Assembly: GCF_015776785.2 (NCBI RefSeq)
Contig: NZ_LFMD02000002.1
Span: 2,058,176 to 2,122,175 of the forward strand
Source of the DNA: Kitasatospora sp. SUK 42
Lineage (GTDB): Bacteria; Actinomycetota; Actinomycetes; Streptomycetales; Streptomycetaceae
DNA: 64,000 bases
Direction of reading: 5' to 3'
Both the position numbers and the translations under genes were made by a program. Positions within the stretch are counted from its first letter, which is position 1; each line of letters opens with the position of its first letter. Under the pieces are notes generated by a model. It saw only the letters and a list, made by a program, of their open reading frames with translations. It was not told where the DNA came from and did no database searches. This document shows positions 23,866-31,496 of the stretch, piece after piece.

Positions 23866-24501
23866 ATGCGTCTCCACGTCGTCGACCACCCCCTGGTCGC
23901 CCACAAGCTCTCCACCCTGCGCGATGAGCGCACCGACTCGCCGACCTTCCGTCGCCTGACCGACGAGCTGGTGACCCTCCTCGCCTACGAGGCCACCAGG
24001 GACGTCCGCACCGACGAGGTGGAGATCACCACGCCCGTGGCGGTCACGCTCGGTACCCGGCTCAGCTATCCGCGCCCCCTGGTCGTCCCGATCCTGCGGG
24101 CCGGCCTCGGCATGCTGGACGGGATGACCCGCCTGCTGCCGACCGCCGAGGTCGGTTTCCTCGGCATGGTGCGCAACGAGGAGACCCTTGAGGCCTCCAC
24201 CTACGCCACCCGGATGCCCGACGACCTCTCCGGCCGCCAGGTCTACGTGCTCGACCCGATGCTGGCCACCGGCGGCACCCTGGTCGCCGCGATCAAGATG
24301 CTGATCGAGCGCGGTGCCACCGACGTCACCGCCGTGGTGCTGCTGGCCGCGCCGGAGGGCGTCGAGGTGGTGCAGCGGGAGCTGGCCGGCCTGCCGGTCA
24401 CCGTGGTCACCGCGGCCCTGGACGAGCGGCTCAACGAGAACGGCTACATCGTCCCCGGCCTCGGCGACGCGGGCGACCGGCTGTACGGCACCGCGGGCTG
24501 A
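23866..24501 (+). CDS. upp: Uracil phosphoribosyltransferase
   Basis: The 211-residue enzyme makes UMP from uracil and PRPP in pyrimidine salvage. The PRPP loop is [12 protein letters not shown] (128-139). [13 protein letters not shown] and the uracil-binding tail [16 protein letters not shown] are all present. Length is normal for the family. No ribosome-binding site is visible and a TAACCT box lies 6 nt upstream, so the mRNA is likely leaderless. Confidence 0.97.
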   Translation: MRLHVVDHPLVAHKLSTLRDERTDSPTFRRLTDELVTLLAYEATRDVRTDEVEITTPVAVTLGTRLSYPRPLVVPILRAGLGMLDGMTRLLPTAEVGFLGMVRNEETLEASTYATRMPDDLSGRQVYVLDPMLATGGTLVAAIKMLIERGATDVTAVVLLAAPEGVEVVQRELAGLPVTVVTAALDERLNENGYIVPGLGDAGDRLYGTAG

Positions 24502-24538
24502 GCCTCCCGGGAGAAGAACCGAACGACCGAACGAAGGG

Positions 24539-24572
24539 GAGCCCCCCGGCACTGCGTCTGCCGGGGGGCTCC
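24539..24572. terminator. Bidirectional terminator after upp
   Basis: GGAGCCCCCCGGCA and TGCCGGGGGGCTCC form a perfect stem around CTGCGTC between convergent genes. Confidence 0.85.
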
Positions 24573-24591
24573 TCCGCGTCGTCGGTCTGCC

Positions 24592-25269
24592 TCAGCAGCT
24601 GCCGGTGGTGCTCGGGGCGGGGGTGGGCTTGGTGGCCAGGGCGAGGGCGGCGGCCGCCTGGGTCTCGTCCAGCAGGGCGTTGTAGCTGTCGCCGATCACG
24701 AAGTCCACGCTGGCGTCGGTGCGGGCGTCGGCGGTGACGGTCGCCCCGGCGATCTGCGAGCTGACCAGGGTGCCGGCGCCGGCACCGGACGGGCCCGCGA
24801 TCACCTGGGCGGTGCCGGGCACCTTCTTGTCCAGCTCGGCCGGGGCGTTGCCGACCTTGCCGATGGTGAAGCCGCGCTTCTTGAACTCCTCGGCGGTCCG
24901 CCCGGCCAGGCCCGCCTTGGTGGTGGCGTTGTAGATGTTCACCGTGACGGCGGAGGCCTGCGGGACCGCGTGCGGGTCGCCCGCGGCCGCGGCGGGTGCG
25001 CCGGAGGCCTCGGGGGCGCCCGGCGACGGGGCGGCCAGCGGCTTGCCGGACGCGGTCGCACAGGCCTGCGCGGAGGAGTTCTTGTCCTTGCCGCGGAAGA
25101 TGTCGTACAACTGCACTCCGCCGAGGCCGATCAACGCCAGGGCGAGCAGGCCCGCGAGCGCGGCGATCACCTTGCGGCTCTTCTTCGGGGGCCGGCCCAG
25201 CCGCGGATAGGCGTTGCCGGTGACGCGGTACTGCTTCCCCTTGAGGCCTTGGGGAGTCAACATGCTCAC
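24592..25269 (-). CDS. LytR C-terminal (LytR_C) domain membrane protein
   Basis: The 225-residue protein has a basic cytoplasmic N-terminus, one membrane helix (about 34-56, VIAALAGLLALALIGLGGV) and an Ala/Pro-rich linker. An extracytoplasmic LytR_C domain follows (about 108-205), seen in VTVNIYNATTKAGLAGRTAEE and KRGFTIGKVGNAP. This domain accompanies wall-polymer ligases; here it stands alone. The GTG start has GGGGGAG 7 nt upstream. The C-terminus ends TTGSC. Confidence 0.8.
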   Translation of the reverse strand: MSMLTPQGLKGKQYRVTGNAYPRLGRPPKKSRKVIAALAGLLALALIGLGGVQLYDIFRGKDKNSSAQACATASGKPLAAPSPGAPEASGAPAAAAGDPHAVPQASAVTVNIYNATTKAGLAGRTAEEFKKRGFTIGKVGNAPAELDKKVPGTAQVIAGPSGAGAGTLVSSQIAGATVTADARTDASVDFVIGDSYNALLDETQAAAALALATKPTPAPSTTGSC

Positions 25270-25419
25270 GGTTTGTCTCCCCCTCGTGCCAGGGCGGGGT
25301 CGGGATGACGGAGCGGCCGGGCAGGGGTGTCCCCCGGGTGCGGGCGGATCCCCTGGTGGCGGCCGTAGTCAGCAGCGTAGTGCCGTACGAGAGCGAAGGT
25401 ACTAAACGATCATCATCTG

Positions 25420-25457
25420 GCGTACCCCGGTACCCGAAAGGGGGTACCGGGGTACGC
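25420..25457. terminator. Large perfect inverted repeat, probable terminator
   Basis: GCGTACCCCGGTACCC is followed, after GAAAGG, by its exact complement, a 16-bp stem. It lies between the stop of the 25516 gene and the start of the LytR_C gene, both minus strand. A second GC hairpin sits at 25459-25494 (ACCGCCC ... GGGCGGT). Termination is likely; an operator role is also possible. Confidence 0.6.
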
Positions 25458-25515
25458 ACGGACCGCCCTCCGCCGGGTGGCGAGGGGGCGGTCCGGTTGG
25501 CCCGCGGTGGGGCCG

Positions 25516-25812
25516 TCAGTCCATTTCGAGGACACGGGCGTGCAGCACCTGGCGCTGCTGCAACGCGGCCCGTACGGCCCGGTGCAGCCCGTCCTCCAGG
25601 TAGAGGTCGCCGCGCCACTTCACCACGTGGGCGAAGAGGTCCCCGTAGAAGGTCGAGTCCTCGGCCAGCAGGGTTTCCAGGTCGAGTTGGCCCTTGGTGG
25701 TCACCAGCTGGTCGAGCCGCACCGGACGCGGGGCGACGTCAGCCCACTGGCGGGTGCTCGTCCGGCCGTGATCCGGGTACGGCCGCCCATTGCCGATGCG
25801 CTTGAAGATCAC
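25516..25812 (-). CDS. Conserved actinobacterial protein (98 aa), VapB-like annotation in relatives
   Basis: The protein reads MIFKRIGNGRPYPDHG and continues with ARPVRLDQLVTTKGQLDLETL and DLYLEDGLHRAVRAALQQRQ. This sequence is very conserved in streptomycetes and is often annotated as a VapB-family antitoxin, although no toxin gene lies beside it here. The core resembles a small ParB-like or antitoxin fold, which I cannot confirm. The GTG start has TAGGCT 6 nt upstream and should be leaderless. Confidence 0.7.
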   Translation of the reverse strand: MIFKRIGNGRPYPDHGRTSTRQWADVAPRPVRLDQLVTTKGQLDLETLLAEDSTFYGDLFAHVVKWRGDLYLEDGLHRAVRAALQQRQVLHARVLEMD

Positions 25813-25818
25813 ACGGAA

Positions 25819-25824
25819 AGCCTA
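25819..25824 (-). promoter_or_regulatory. -10 box of a leaderless transcript
   Basis: Read on the minus strand, TAGGCT ends 6 nt before the GTG at 25812. Confidence 0.5.
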
Positions 25825-25929
25825 CCGTTTGGGCGGCGGATGGCGCAGCAGCCGCGACGCCGCCACGCGCACGGGTGTGAACTGCGGGTGGACGAATGCG
25901 GCTGTTTGATGGGAAATGTCGCGAACACC

Positions 25930-26070
25930 GGCCCGGTTCCGATCGGGTTCCGTTCCCGAATTCCGTTCCCGGGCTCTCACGGCGTTCCGTTTTCGCCCCT
26001 GTTTTCGGGCTCCGTACCCGAGTTTCCGTCCCCGGGTTCCCTTCCCGGGTTCCGTTCCCGAGTCCCGATC
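25930..26070. repeat. Degenerate tandem repeat before the HerA-like gene
   Basis: About six imperfect copies of a GGGTTCCGTTCCCGA-like unit occur in 140 bp, e.g. GGGTTCCGTTCCCGAATTCC, then TTCCGTTTTCGC, TTTCCGTCCCCGGG and GGGTTCCGTTCCCGAG. The unit is pyrimidine-skewed on the plus strand and unlike coding sequence. It lies between the divergent 25812 and 26090 genes. Confidence 0.6.
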
Positions 26071-26089
26071 CGCCCAGGAGTGTGCACCG

Positions 26090-27652
26090 ATGTCCTCCGC
26101 CCTCACCCCGCCGGCCGTCCGGGAGATCGCCGACGGGTACGCCTTCACCGGGCCCGCGCTCGACCTCGGCGCGGTGCTGCTGGACGGCACCGCCTACCCG
26201 GACGCCCAGGTGCGCGTCCCGCTCGGCGTGCTCAACCGGCACGGCCTGGTGGCCGGGGCCACCGGGACCGGGAAGACCAAGACCCTCCAACTGATCGCCG
26301 AGCAGCTCTCCGCGCAGGGCGTGCCGGTGTTCCTCGCCGACATCAAGGGCGACGTCTCCGGCATCGCCGCGCCCGGTGTGCCGAGCGAACGCACCGGAGC
26401 CCGCGCCGCCGAGGTCGGGCAGCACTGGACACCGCAGGGCTGCCCGGCCGAGTTCTACTCGCTCGGTGGGCAGGGCGCGGGCATCCCGATCCGGGCCACC
26501 GTCACCAGCTTCGGGCCGCTGCTGCTGGCCAAGGTGCTGGACCTGAACGAGACCCAGGAGTCCTCGCTCAGCCTGGTGTTCCACTACGCGGACAGCAAGG
26601 GCCTGGAGCTGTACGACCTCAAGGACCTCACCGCCGTGATCGGCTTCCTCACCTCACCCGAGGGCAAGGAGGAGCTGCGCACCATCGGCGGCCTCTCGGC
26701 GGCCACCGCCGGGGTGATCCTGCGCGCGCTCACGGTGCTGGTGAACGAGGGCGCCGGCGCGTTCTTCGGCGAGCCCGAGTTCGACACCGCCGAGCTGCTG
26801 CGCACCACCCGGGAGGGGAAGGGCGTGGTTTCGGTGCTGGAACTGCCCGCCGTGCAGGACCGGCCGCGGCTGTTCTCCACCTTCCTGATGTGGCTGCTCG
26901 CCGACCTCTACCAGGAGCTGCCCGAGGTCGGGGACCTGGACAAGCCCAAACTGGTGTTCTTCTTCGACGAGGCGCACCTGCTGTTCAAGGGCGCCTCCAA
27001 GGCCTTCCGGGAGGCGATCACCCAGACCGTGCGGCTGATCCGTTCGAAGGGCATCGGCATCTTCTTCGTGACCCAGACGCCACGGGACGTCCCCTCCGAG
27101 GTGCTCGCGCAGTTGGGCAACCGGGTGCAGCACGCGCTGCGCGCCTTCACCCCGGACGACGCCAAGGCGCTCAAGGCCACCGTCTCGACCTTCCCGCGCT
27201 CCTCGTACGACCTCAGCGCGGTGCTCACCTCGCTGGGCACCGGCGAGGCCGTGGTGACCGTCCTCTCCGAGAAGGGCGCGCCGACGCCGGTCGCGGCGAC
27301 CAGGCTGCGGGCGCCGCAGTCGCTGATGGGGCCGATCGAGGCGGGCGCGCTGCGGGCGGTCGTGGACGCCTCGCCGCTGACGGCGCGCTACCGGGACGCG
27401 ATCGACCGGGAGTCGGCGTACGAGAAGCTGGCGGCGCGGGCGCCCCGGCCGGAGGCGGTGCCGGTCGAACCGGAGCGGGCGCCGACGCGGGCGCCGTCGA
27501 GGGCGCCGTCGAGGGAGAAGGAAGGCGCGGGCGGGCTGCTCGGCGCGCTGCTGAGCAACCCGACCGTGAAGTCCTTCGCCCGCTCGGCCGGGAGGCAGCT
27601 CGGGCAGGAGATCTCGCGCAGCCTGTTCGGGACCTCCAAGCGGCGACGGTGA
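26090..27652 (+). CDS. HerA-like helicase / DUF853 ATPase
   Basis: The 520-residue P-loop ATPase has Walker A GATGTGKT (56-63), Walker B VFFFDEAHLLF (about 288-298) and FFVTQTPRDVP as a motor motif. The block VFLADIKGDVSGIA is typical of the HerA/DUF853 family. These are hexameric DNA translocases of unclear role in actinobacteria. The C-terminal 100 residues include an APSRAPSRE repeat and a basic tail (SRSLFGTSKRRR). AGGAG lies 9 nt before the ATG; upstream codons lie in the repeat region and were rejected. Confidence 0.85.
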   Translation: MSSALTPPAVREIADGYAFTGPALDLGAVLLDGTAYPDAQVRVPLGVLNRHGLVAGATGTGKTKTLQLIAEQLSAQGVPVFLADIKGDVSGIAAPGVPSERTGARAAEVGQHWTPQGCPAEFYSLGGQGAGIPIRATVTSFGPLLLAKVLDLNETQESSLSLVFHYADSKGLELYDLKDLTAVIGFLTSPEGKEELRTIGGLSAATAGVILRALTVLVNEGAGAFFGEPEFDTAELLRTTREGKGVVSVLELPAVQDRPRLFSTFLMWLLADLYQELPEVGDLDKPKLVFFFDEAHLLFKGASKAFREAITQTVRLIRSKGIGIFFVTQTPRDVPSEVLAQLGNRVQHALRAFTPDDAKALKATVSTFPRSSYDLSAVLTSLGTGEAVVTVLSEKGAPTPVAATRLRAPQSLMGPIEAGALRAVVDASPLTARYRDAIDRESAYEKLAARAPRPEAVPVEPERAPTRAPSRAPSREKEGAGGLLGALLSNPTVKSFARSAGRQLGQEISRSLFGTSKRRR

Positions 27653-27689
27653 CCCAGGCGGTGGCCCAGGCGGTGACCCGGACGGCGGC

Positions 27690-28856
27690 TCAGCCGCCCA
27701 GCGCGGCACCGATCCGGTCGAGGGAGGACAGGCGCATCAGGCCGTAGTTGTAGAACTCGACCTCCGGGACGCCGAGTTCGCGCAGGGTGGCGAGCTTGGC
27801 GGCGAGGTTCTCCGGGCCGTCGCAGTCCGAGGCCATCGGGCGCAGGATCACCGCCATCCGCTCCGGGCGGACGCCGTGCAGGGCGAAGGCGGCGACCTTC
27901 TCCCGGACGGCCTCCGGGGTCTTCGCGTAGCCGAGGGTCTCGATCTGGTCGGTGACCCGCGCGAGGGCGGGCAGGTCGATGCCGGACAGCCAGCCCTTGC
28001 CCGGGCCGCCGCCGTCCATGAAGCTCAGCCGCATGCCGTGCCGGCGGGCCTGCTCGGTGAGTTCGGCGGCGAGCGAGGTGACGGTGGCGGTGGAGGCGTC
28101 CACGTAGGCGGCGAAGGCGCCGTCGGCGAGGGCGCTCAGGTCGGCGGGCTCGGCGGCGGCGTCCTGGTCGGCCAGGCGGCGGCGCAGTTCGGTCCGGACC
28201 ACCTCGGCGACCTGCTCGGCGGGGACGCCGGCCCGGGTGGCGGCGGCGCGGCAGTGCGGGCAGAAGCAGACGCCGAGCAGGGCCTCGGCGGTCGGGCCGA
28301 GCTCCTCGAAGTAGCGCTCGTGGTGGTAGCCGTGGCGCAGGCCGTGGAAGTGCAGGGACTCGGCGCGGATGGCGTCCACGCCGTACCGGGCCAGTTCGGT
28401 GACCAGGGTCAGCGCGTACTCCCGGACCTCCGGGTTCGCCGGGCACAGCTCGGTCAGGTGGCGGTCGCCGAAGGCGTTGGCCGGGGCGCAGTCGGGGTGG
28501 GCGAAGCCGAGGCGGTCGTTGTGGCAGAAGACCGTCCAGGCGTGCAGCTTCAGGCCGCGGCGGCGGGCCTCCTCGGCGGCCTGGGCGAAGGGGTCGCGGT
28601 CGCCGATCGCGGTGGACGGGACGGGCGCGAGCCGGCGGCCCTGCCAGCGGACCGGGTCGGGGCGGAAGTAGGCCGCGCCCGGCTCCAGGTAGCGGATCAC
28701 CCGGCGGGGGTTGTGCGGGAAGACGTCCCGGGCCTCGTGGTAGACGGAGGCGAGGGTGACGCCGCCGACCCCGGCGCGGTCGGTGAGGTTGCCGAAGAAG
28801 GTGTCGGCGCCCTCGTCGAGCAGGTCGGTGGCGAAGGCGAGGACGGACGACTCCAC
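27690..28856 (-). CDS. TIM-barrel-like glycosidase-type protein, unknown
   Basis: The 388-residue protein has no signal peptide. It shows alternating strand/helix blocks typical of a (beta/alpha)8 barrel: GVGGVTLASVYHEARDVFPHN, LKLHAWTVFCHNDRLG, GVDAIRAESLHFHG and PEVEFYNYGLMRLSSL. A CFCPHC motif at about 198-203 may bind zinc. Related sequences are common in streptomycetes as uncharacterised proteins. The GTG start has CCGGAG 7 nt upstream. Substrate and role unknown. Confidence 0.65.
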   Translation of the reverse strand: MESSVLAFATDLLDEGADTFFGNLTDRAGVGGVTLASVYHEARDVFPHNPRRVIRYLEPGAAYFRPDPVRWQGRRLAPVPSTAIGDRDPFAQAAEEARRRGLKLHAWTVFCHNDRLGFAHPDCAPANAFGDRHLTELCPANPEVREYALTLVTELARYGVDAIRAESLHFHGLRHGYHHERYFEELGPTAEALLGVCFCPHCRAAATRAGVPAEQVAEVVRTELRRRLADQDAAAEPADLSALADGAFAAYVDASTATVTSLAAELTEQARRHGMRLSFMDGGGPGKGWLSGIDLPALARVTDQIETLGYAKTPEAVREKVAAFALHGVRPERMAVILRPMASDCDGPENLAAKLATLRELGVPEVEFYNYGLMRLSSLDRIGAALGG

Positions 28857-28951
28857 GGTGCGGCTCCGGAGCTGGGGGAAGGTGCGCTGTTCACGCTAGC
28901 CGCAGGGGTGGGAATGGTCTATACCTCGCGCGCCGGGCGGCCCGGCACCCC

Positions 28952-29608
28952 CTACAGGCCCAGGTCGTCGAGTTCCTTGAGCAGGGCCGCGCGAGGGCTG
29001 TTCGGGGCGGGGACCGCCGGTGCGGGATTCGGGGCCGGCCGGCTGCGGAGCAGGACGGCGGCGGCCAGTCCGCCGGTCAGCCCGCCGAGGTGGCCCAGCC
29101 AGCTGACGCCCTGGGCGACCGGCAGGACGCCGATCAGGATGGTCGAGTAGACCGCGGCGACGACGATGCCGACGACCGCGTCCAGCACGTTGCGATCGAG
29201 GACTCCGCGCAGCACCACGTAGCCGAAGTAGCCGTAGACCATGCCGCTCGCGCCGGCCGTCACGTGGTTCGGGCTTTCCAGCAGCCAGACCAACAGCCCG
29301 CCGGACACCGTGATCACCAGGCTGGCGAGCAGGAACTTCCGCATGCCCCGGTAGGCGGCCAGGAAGCCGAGCACGAACAGGGGTACGGAGTTGGCCACGA
29401 TGTGGTCCCAGCTGAAGTGCAGGAAGGGCATGGTGAACATCTCGGGCAGGTCGTCCACCCGCTCCGAGCGCAGGCCGAAGTCCCGCGACAGCCCGTAGTC
29501 GTCCAGCCAGTTCACCACCTGCACCGACCAGATGACGGCCTGGAGGCCGAGCATGGTGAGCAGTGCGCGACGGGAGTCCAGGAGCAGGCGGGTGAGAGAG
29601 GCGGCCAT
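28952..29608 (-). CDS. Rhomboid-family intramembrane serine protease
   Basis: The 218-residue, six-helix protein has the catalytic dyad Ser121 (GASGMVYG) and His173 (LGHLGG), and the HFSWDHIVANSVPL segment (64-77) that lines the active site. It cleaves membrane proteins within the bilayer. TAGAGT lies 7 nt before the ATG, so a leaderless mRNA is likely. A Pro/Ala/Asn-rich tail follows the last helix. Confidence 0.9.
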   Translation of the reverse strand: MAASLTRLLLDSRRALLTMLGLQAVIWSVQVVNWLDDYGLSRDFGLRSERVDDLPEMFTMPFLHFSWDHIVANSVPLFVLGFLAAYRGMRKFLLASLVITVSGGLLVWLLESPNHVTAGASGMVYGYFGYVVLRGVLDRNVLDAVVGIVVAAVYSTILIGVLPVAQGVSWLGHLGGLTGGLAAAVLLRSRPAPNPAPAVPAPNSPRAALLKELDDLGL

Positions 29609-29615
29609 GACCTCG

Positions 29616-29621
29616 ACTCTA
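29616..29621 (-). promoter_or_regulatory. -10 box of the rhomboid gene
   Basis: Read on the minus strand, TAGAGT ends 7 nt before the ATG at 29608, the same box and spacing as at 6747. Confidence 0.55.
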
Positions 29622-29660
29622 GGGGCGCCGGGATCGTACGGGCACCCCATTACAGTGATC

Positions 29661-29687
29661 GGTGTCGGCCGGTTCACGGCCGACACC
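29661..29687. promoter_or_regulatory. Perfect 11-bp inverted repeat in the PEBP leader
   Basis: GGTGTCGGCCG-GTTCA-CGGCCGACACC lies 25 bp before the PEBP start codon and would form a stable RNA hairpin in its leader, or a palindromic operator. It does not suit termination of a known gene. Confidence 0.5.
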
Positions 29688-29711
29688 GGCCCGTTGAGAG
29701 GTGACCACCCC

Positions 29712-30230
29712 ATGAGTGTTCGTCCGCCGCTGCCGTACGAGTTCCTGCCGCAGGTGCCGTCCTTTCCGCTGAGCAGCCGGGACTTCACCGAAGGCGGCAC
29801 GCTGGGCCAGGAGTTCGTCTACTCCGGCGGCAACCTCTCGCCGCAGCTGGCCTGGTCGGGCCTGCCGGAGGGCACCAGGAGCATCGCCGTCACCTGCTAC
29901 GACCCGGACGCGCCGACCGGCTCCGGCTGGTGGCACTGGCTCGCCCTCAACCTGCCCGCCGACACCACCGAACTGCCGCGCGGCGCCGGTTCGTCGGACG
30001 GGAGCCTGCCGGGCGAGGCCTCCTTCCACGGCCGCAACGACTTCCCGGGCAACACGTACGACGGCGCCGCCCCGCCGCCCGGCGCCCCGCACCGGTACGT
30101 CTTCGCGGTGCACGCGCTGGACGTGGAGAAGCTCGACGTCACCCCCGACACCCCGCCGGCCCAGGTGGGCTTCAACATCACCTTCCACACCCTCGGGCGG
30201 GCGCTGCTGACCGGCGAGTACGGGGTCTGA
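29712..30230 (+). CDS. YbhB/YbcL-type phosphatidylethanolamine-binding protein
   Basis: The 172-residue protein has the PEBP ligand-site blocks YDPDAPTGSGWWHW and GRNDFPGNTYDGAAPPPGAPHRY, and the common start of the YbhB/YbcL group. AGAGGTG precedes the ATG. Bacterial members have no settled function. The reading frame stays open for 60 codons beyond its TGA (see the next entry). Confidence 0.9.
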   Translation: MSVRPPLPYEFLPQVPSFPLSSRDFTEGGTLGQEFVYSGGNLSPQLAWSGLPEGTRSIAVTCYDPDAPTGSGWWHWLALNLPADTTELPRGAGSSDGSLPGEASFHGRNDFPGNTYDGAAPPPGAPHRYVFAVHALDVEKLDVTPDTPPAQVGFNITFHTLGRALLTGEYGV

Positions 30231-30287
30231 CGCCCGGCGACGACACCTGATCGTCCGGTCGAGGTCCGGCGGCTGCCCGAGGAGGAC

Positions 30288-30413
30288 GTGCGGGCGGGCC
30301 GTCGGGCCGTGGCCCGGACGGTCGGGCCGGGCGGTGAACGGGTGCTGGTGACCGACCGGGACGGCGTGCTCCGGTTCCGCTCGGGGAACGGCTGGTGCCG
30401 GGTCCCGGCCTAA
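30288..30413 (+). CDS. Possible small ORF or 3' extension after the PEBP gene
   Basis: In the same frame as the PEBP gene, beyond its TGA, 60 sense codons run to TAA at 30411-30413, with high GC3 in the last 50. A possible start is GTG 30288, but GGAGG is only 2-3 nt upstream. The product would be VRAGRRAVARTVGPGGERV and about 22 more residues, ending GNGWCRVPA. It could be a degraded gene, a stop-readthrough extension or a small protein. It ends overlapping the stop of the convergent WYL gene. Confidence 0.3.
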   Translation: MRAGRRAVARTVGPGGERVLVTDRDGVLRFRSGNGWCRVPA

Positions 30414-31408
30414 CTCCCGCTCCGGCTCCCGCTCCCGCTCTCCTGTCCGCTCTCCGCGGCCCGGCCGGCGCGGGCGGCGAGGGCGCGCAGGTGTTCGCGC
30501 AGCTCCGGGGGCTCGTGCACCTCGAAGTCGCAGTCCAGCATCAGCAGTCCGGCCGCCAGCCACTTCAGGGAGTCCGCGCGGGAGCGCAGGACGCAGCTCC
30601 GGTCGTCGATCGGTTCGAGCTCGTAGTCCCCGGTCCAGGGCATCCAGCCGTCGACCTCGGCGGCGGGGCGGTGGACGGTGGCGACCATGGAGTGCTTCGG
30701 CGACCTGCGGTGCAGTCTGGTCGCCACGAACACGGCGGGGTCCTCGGCGGGGAGCGGGCGCGGGGTGAAGCGGGCGCCGGTGGCGAAGGGTTCGGTGATC
30801 CGGTCGACCCGGAAGAGCCGCCAGTCCTCGCGGTCCAGGTCGTAGCCGATCAGGTACCAGCGGCGGCCGGTCGAGACGAGGCGCTCGGGCTCGACGTTGC
30901 GGCGGGTCTCGGCGCCGTCCCGGGCCCGGTAGGCGAAGCGCAGGCGCTCGTGCGTGGTGACGGCGCCGGCGAGCAGGGTGAGGTCCTCCGGGTCGACGGT
31001 CGGGCCGTCCCCGGTGAGCAGCGGGACGGTGGCGGTGTTGAGCGTGCCCACCCGGTGCCGCAGCCGGCCCGGCAGCACCTGGAGCAGCTTGCCGAGCGCC
31101 CGTACCGAGGCCTCCTCGATGCCGACCACCGCGTGCCCGGCCGCCGCCCGCAGCCCGACCGCGATGGCCACCGCCTCCTCGTCGTCCAGCAGCAGCGGCG
31201 GCATCGCCGTGCCCGCGACCAGCCGGTAGCCGCCGACCGCACCCATGGTGGCCCGCACCGGGTAGCCGAGCTCGCGCAGCCGGTCGATGTCGCGCCGGAT
31301 GGTGCGGGGGCTGACACCGAGCCGCTCGGCGAGCTCGCTGCCCGGCCACTCGCGCGGGGTCTGCAACAGGGACAGCAGGTTCAGCAGCCGGGCCGGGGTG
31401 TCGCTCAT
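30410..31408 (-). CDS. WYL-domain transcriptional regulator
   Basis: The 332-residue protein has an N-terminal helix-turn-helix (about 5-60, LLSLLQTPREWPGSELAERL then VSPRTIRRDIDRLRELGYPV) and a WYL domain (about 140-230, RWYLIGYDLDREDWRLFRVDRI). WYL domains sense nucleic acid or small ligands. It faces the MFS exporter gene and is likely to control it from the short shared promoter. A low-complexity GSGSRSGS tail ends the protein. ATG 31408 was chosen; ATG 31420 is an alternative. Confidence 0.88.
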   Translation of the reverse strand: MSDTPARLLNLLSLLQTPREWPGSELAERLGVSPRTIRRDIDRLRELGYPVRATMGAVGGYRLVAGTAMPPLLLDDEEAVAIAVGLRAAAGHAVVGIEEASVRALGKLLQVLPGRLRHRVGTLNTATVPLLTGDGPTVDPEDLTLLAGAVTTHERLRFAYRARDGAETRRNVEPERLVSTGRRWYLIGYDLDREDWRLFRVDRITEPFATGARFTPRPLPAEDPAVFVATRLHRRSPKHSMVATVHRPAAEVDGWMPWTGDYELEPIDDRSCVLRSRADSLKWLAAGLLMLDCDFEVHEPPELREHLRALAARAGRAAESGQESGSGSRSGS

Positions 31409-31431
31409 GCCCTCCAGCATGCCGGATCAAC

Positions 31432-31445
31432 CAGGACAGGTCCTG
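31432..31445. promoter_or_regulatory. Candidate operator between WYL regulator and MFS gene
   Basis: CAGGAC-AG-GTCCTG is a perfect 6-bp inverted repeat in the 88-bp divergent region, a plausible site for the WYL regulator. Confidence 0.4.
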
Positions 31446-31496
31446 ACCTACATCCCCGCTACCGTTCCGGCCGTGCAGAAGAGCGAGGAGTACGGA

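Noticed and set aside
25516..25812. Toxin-antitoxin pair
   Set aside because: The 98-residue protein is sometimes named VapB-like, but no toxin gene adjoins it and the neighbouring genes are unrelated.
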